Source: CAZQFS01 sp964592755 (lineage in GTDB: Bacteria > Hydrothermota > Tepidihabitantia > Tepidihabitantales > Tepidihabitantaceae). Taken from it: a stretch of 16,562 nucleotides of DNA. Below are positions 13,901 through 16,562 of the stretch, in pieces (the stretch's first letter is position 1; each line of letters starts with the position of its first letter). Location: assembly GCA_964592755.1 (NCBI GenBank), contig CAZQFS010000057.1, forward strand, positions 1-16,562, read 5' to 3'. The notes under the pieces are model-generated. The model made no database searches, was not told where the DNA came from, and saw nothing but the letters and a program-made list of their open reading frames with translations. The position numbers and the translations under genes are program-made.

Positions 13901-15477
13901 TGAAGAGCAACGAGAGTCAGGCATTGCCGCTTGCGCTGGTCGTGTTGTGCAGTTTGCTGTGCGGGTCTGTCTCGCTCATCTATCCACACGGCCGGGACCA
14001 GGGTATTCACGCGTTCGTCGCTGATTCCGCGCTGTCCGGCAAGGTCGTGTACCGTGACGTGTTCAACATCAAGCCGCCGCTGACCACATTTGTCCACGCG
14101 CTGGCCCTGCTGTTGTTTGGCCACACCATGACCGCCATCAGGCTGCTCGACCTGCTCTGGACCATGGCCACCGCCCTGGTTCTCTTCCTGCTGGTCTGGC
14201 GGCTGTTCGGCGAGCCGTGGCTCGGCGCCCTGGCTGGCATCCTGTATCCGCTGGTCTACTATCCGCTCGGGTACTGGTACACAGCCCAGACCGACGGCTG
14301 GCTCAATCTGCCGCTGCTGGCCGCCACCCTGCTGATGACCAATGGGGACACGATTCCGCATCGTGTCCCCACCAGCCTCGCTGCCGGCGTGCTCATCGGC
14401 GTCGCCGTCCTGCTCAAGTACACTGCCCTCGCCCTGCTGCCGCTGCTGGCCGTGCTCCTGCTCTACTGGCAGCGGACGCACATCGCCGTCGCGGTCCGGG
14501 CCTGCCTCTGGATGACAGTCGGCTTCGTCATCGTTCTGGTCGTTGCCACGGGGTGGCTGCTGGCATCGGGCGCCATGCCCGCGTTCGTCGAGAGCCAGTT
14601 CGGCCTTGTGCCGGCCTATGCACGGCTGAGTCCGGGTCACGGGCTGCTGGGACGGCTCGGGCCCTTGTTCGCCAGGATGGTGCAGGAGCCGGTGCTCCGG
14701 CTGCCTGCGGTGCTGGGTGCGGCGGGCCTGGTTGTCGCGGTCATTTCCTCTGTTCTGCTTGGACCCTGGCGGCGCGGGCTGGCCGTGCTTGCGGTGCTCT
14801 TCGCCACCGGGTTCGCCTCGACCTTGTCCCAAGGCAAGTTCTTCGTCTATCACTACCTGCCCCTGTTCCCGGCCCTGGCCGTCCTGGGTGCGCTCGCCGT
14901 ATTCGTGTTGCTCCGACCGCTGGCGCGGCTGCGGCCGGTCGCGGCAGTGGCCGGCATCGTGTTTTTCTTCCTGCTCGGATTCGCGGACGGATATGTGACG
15001 CTATTCCGCAACCTCGGCAATGTCGTGTCGGGCAGGGAGAACCTGCGCGACTACTGGACCAGCGCGCGCCACAACATGGGTTCAGACTACGTGCTCAGAG
15101 ACAACATCGAACTGGCCGACTACCTGCGCGAGACCACCGAGCCGGGCGACAGAATATTCATCTGGGGCTTTGAGCCGGGCGTCAACTTCCTCGCGCAGCG
15201 TTCAACCGTCTCGCGTTTCATCTACAACTTCCCGCTGGTCGCAGGCTGGCACCAGGAGAGATTCCGGGCCGAGCTGGTGCAGGTTTACTACGACGACCCG
15301 GCCGAGGTTTTCGTGGTCGAGCACGGAGATGCCACACCCTGGACGACCGGCCACCAAAAGGATTCCTTCGAAACCCTGATGGAGTTCCCTGAGTTGCGCG
15401 ACTTCATCCCTACCTGCTACGTACGCGACTGGGCCGTGGGCCGGTTCGGCGTATTCCGACTGGCGGTCCAGCGTTGA
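13900..15477 (+). CDS. GT39/PMT_2-like membrane glycosyltransferase
   Basis: A 525-residue protein with an N-terminal helix and about ten further membrane segments. Seen: the first outer loop IYPHGRDQGIHAFV with Asp33, then GKVVYRDVFNIKPPLTTFVHALALLLFG at 48-75. The YRDxxxxKPP motif is characteristic of the PMT_2/ArnT-like dolichyl- or polyprenyl-phosphate sugar transferases, the Asp being the likely catalytic base. A soluble C-terminal segment from about 410 (DYLRETTEPGDRIFIWG) has the usual family shape. The ATG at 13900 uses the last base of the upstream stop, so the two GT-C proteins are made together; the longer open frame to 13792 lies inside the upstream gene and is rejected. The substrate sugar is unknown, probably a polyprenyl-linked hexose from the next gene's product. 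Confidence 0.85.
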   Translation: MKSNESQALPLALVVLCSLLCGSVSLIYPHGRDQGIHAFVADSALSGKVVYRDVFNIKPPLTTFVHALALLLFGHTMTAIRLLDLLWTMATALVLFLLVWRLFGEPWLGALAGILYPLVYYPLGYWYTAQTDGWLNLPLLAATLLMTNGDTIPHRVPTSLAAGVLIGVAVLLKYTALALLPLLAVLLLYWQRTHIAVAVRACLWMTVGFVIVLVVATGWLLASGAMPAFVESQFGLVPAYARLSPGHGLLGRLGPLFARMVQEPVLRLPAVLGAAGLVVAVISSVLLGPWRRGLAVLAVLFATGFASTLSQGKFFVYHYLPLFPALAVLGALAVFVLLRPLARLRPVAAVAGIVFFFLLGFADGYVTLFRNLGNVVSGRENLRDYWTSARHNMGSDYVLRDNIELADYLRETTEPGDRIFIWGFEPGVNFLAQRSTVSRFIYNFPLVAGWHQERFRAELVQVYYDDPAEVFVVEHGDATPWTTGHQKDSFETLMEFPELRDFIPTCYVRDWAVGRFGVFRLAVQR

Positions 15478-15502
15478 CAGGCCAGATGTGCCGGCCTAGA
15501 CT
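15474..15502 (+). promoter_or_regulatory. Promoter before the GtrB-like glycosyltransferase, near-leaderless
   Basis: A perfect TTGACA (15474-15479), whose TGA is also the stop codon of the upstream gene, a 17-base spacer and TAGACT (15497-15502). The ATG is 9 bases after the -10 box, giving a leader of about 3 bases. The GGAG in the gap lies only 4 bases before the ATG, too close for ideal ribosome binding. Confidence 0.6.
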
Positions 15503-15511
15503 CGGAGTCAG

Positions 15512-16453
15512 ATGAGCGTCCGCTACAGCGTCGTCATCCCGGTCTGCAACGAGGCGGAGTCGGTCGAGGAACTGCAAGCCGAACTGGTACCCGTGATGGA
15601 GAAGCTCGGCGGCGGGTTTGAGGTGCTGTTTGTAGACGACGGCTCGTTCGACGATACCGCGGTCCGGCTCGCGACCATCGCGGCCCGCGACAAGCGGGTG
15701 CGGGTCATATCGTTCCTGCGCAACTTCGGCAAGTCTTCGGCCTACATGGCCGGGTTCGACGCGGCGCAGGGCGAGGTAGTCATCACTATGGACGCGGACC
15801 TGCAAGACGACCCGGCAGAGCTGCCCCGGCTGCTCGCACGGCTCGAAGGGGACGAATCGGATGGCAGTTCAGCCGACCTCGTGGTTGGCTGGAAACAGGG
15901 CCGGTTGGAGAACGAGCCGAGCAAAACCGTGCCCTCACGCTTCTTCAACTGGCTCGTGCACCTTTTCTTCGGACTGCGTCTGCACGACTCCAATTCCGGG
16001 TTCAGGGTCATGCGCCGTGCCGTGGCCGCAAGCCTGGAGCTCTATGGCGACCTCTACCGGTTCATACCCGAGCTTGCCTTTCTCAAGGGATTCCGTGTCG
16101 CCGAGGTCGGGGTGCGACACCGTCGCCGCAAGTACGGCAGGAGCAAGTACGGCGTCACCAGGTTCTGGACCGGCGTACTCGACCTGGTCACGGTGCGGTT
16201 CATCACCGGGTTCACCCAGAAGCCCCTGCATTTCTTCGGCACGCTTGGGCTGTTCCCGGTGATGGTTGGATTCGGGCTTGAGGCCTACGTGCTTGTGCGC
16301 AAACTCGCAGGAGACGAATTCCGAACCCATCTTGCCGCCCTGATTGTCGGCGTGCTCCTGATCGTCGTAGGCATCCAGCTCATCGCCACCGGCCTCATCG
16401 GAGAGATGATTACTGCCTCGTCCCGCACCCGCCGCTATCTGACCCGCCCCTAG
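15512..16453 (+). CDS. Polyprenyl-phosphate glycosyltransferase (GtrB/DPM1-like, GT2)
   Basis: A 313-residue GT2 enzyme with a membrane tail. Seen: YSVVIPVCNEAESVEE at 5-20, FVDDGSFDDT at 40-49, the DxD metal site MDADLQDDP at 93-101, a HDSNSGFRVMRR acceptor-side block near 158-169, RKYGRSKYG at 206-214 and two C-terminal membrane helices at about 241-262 and 274-296. The DADLQDDP, RRxYGxSKYG and two-helix tail combination is that of the GtrB/ArnC group, which attaches glucose or a similar sugar to undecaprenyl phosphate on the inner face of the membrane. The two GT-C enzymes just upstream are natural users of such a lipid-linked sugar. It has its own promoter but could also be read through from upstream. 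It ends before a short intergenic gap. Confidence 0.93.
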   Translation: MSVRYSVVIPVCNEAESVEELQAELVPVMEKLGGGFEVLFVDDGSFDDTAVRLATIAARDKRVRVISFLRNFGKSSAYMAGFDAAQGEVVITMDADLQDDPAELPRLLARLEGDESDGSSADLVVGWKQGRLENEPSKTVPSRFFNWLVHLFFGLRLHDSNSGFRVMRRAVAASLELYGDLYRFIPELAFLKGFRVAEVGVRHRRRKYGRSKYGVTRFWTGVLDLVTVRFITGFTQKPLHFFGTLGLFPVMVGFGLEAYVLVRKLAGDEFRTHLAALIVGVLLIVVGIQLIATGLIGEMITASSRTRRYLTRP

Positions 16454-16491
16454 CGGCTGGTCAAGATGCTTTCCATCACGTCTTTCCGGGC

Positions 16492-16520
16492 TTGGTGACT
16501 TCGCGACTTTGTGGTAAGAT
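16492..16520 (+). promoter_or_regulatory. Possible promoter of the gene at the right edge
   Basis: TTGGTG (16492-16497), a 17-base spacer and TAAGAT (16515-16520). Only TTG and 4/6 of the -10 match consensus, so it is weaker than the other promoters here. The ATG follows 10 bases after the -10 box, again implying a very short leader. Confidence 0.4.
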
Positions 16521-16530
16521 GTCTGCCTCG

Positions 16531-16562
16531 ATGCGCTACGAAGGCAACATCTTCCGGCCGCC
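16531..16562 (+). CDS. Start of a probable radical SAM protein (partial)
   Basis: Only ten full codons are present: MRYEGNIFRP, with the next codon beginning CC (so Pro). The opening MRYEGxIxRPP is one I associate with a radical SAM family whose next residues carry the CxxxCxxC cluster motif, but that region lies outside the window. No ribosome binding site is visible; the start follows a possible promoter with a very short leader. Identity is a guess from eleven residues. Confidence 0.5.
   Translation, partial: MRYEGNIFRP

Noticed and set aside
13603..14853. 416-codon open frame on the minus strand
   Set aside because: It is antisense to the two GT-C glycosyltransferase genes and gives a low-complexity Gln/Glu/Gly/His-rich protein, a typical shadow of a high-GC gene.

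Overview
This is a high-GC bacterial window with tightly packed, often overlapping genes, sigma70-type promoters and no rRNA, tRNA, CRISPR array or intact insertion sequence that I could find. The mix of NiFe-hydrogenase maturation genes, surface-glycan genes, a secreted protein with a FlgD/T9SS-like C-terminal domain and debris of accessory genes would fit an anaerobic, Gram-negative-like lineage of the kind known mostly from metagenomes (for example candidate phylum WOR-3 or relatives). That placement is an inference from gene style, not from a marker gene.

Left part (1-4257, minus strand): one operon transcribed leftwards from a strong promoter at 4230-4257. The order is ugd (UDP-glucose 6-dehydrogenase), a UDP-glucuronate decarboxylase (UDP-xylose synthase), a Gfo/Idh/MocA sugar oxidoreductase, a family 2 glycosyltransferase, then ftsE running off the window. 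Consecutive genes overlap by 4-14 bases or are 5 bases apart. The first two enzymes make UDP-xylose from UDP-glucose. The next two probably modify or transfer a sugar. The tie to ftsE is unexpected.

4258-5054 has no convincing gene. It holds an inverted repeat of the CACGAAG type and, near its right end, a perfect operator-like palindrome (4953-4973). A consensus promoter at 5055-5082 then drives hypD-hypE plus an M50 site-2-type membrane metalloprotease (5094-8318), all overlapping. HypD and HypE act together in making the Fe(CN)2CO ligands of NiFe hydrogenases. The protease is an unusual partner.

8319-9601 looks like a decay zone. It contains a degenerate 12-base periodic repeat (about 8564-8813), the first ~46 codons of a type I restriction HsdR subunit behind an intact-looking promoter (9078-9254), and directly after it, in another frame, the tail of a four-helix-bundle suffix-domain protein (9263-9424). 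Then come a secreted carbohydrate-binding-like protein (9602-10297), a short HicB antitoxin that shares its first base with that gene's stop codon, and a HicA toxin. After a 389-base spacer lies a secreted two-module protein with a FlgD-like C-terminal domain (11143-12114), closed by a strong hairpin terminator.

Right part (12266-16453): two GT-C type multi-membrane glycosyltransferases, stop/start coupled, and a polyprenyl-phosphate GtrB/DPM1-like glycosyltransferase with its own promoter. Together these look like a machine that loads a sugar on a lipid carrier and transfers it on the outer face of the membrane. The window ends in the first codons of a likely radical SAM protein.

A recurring feature is that several promoters place the -10 box only 6-11 bases before the start codon, so the predicted transcripts are leaderless or nearly so.
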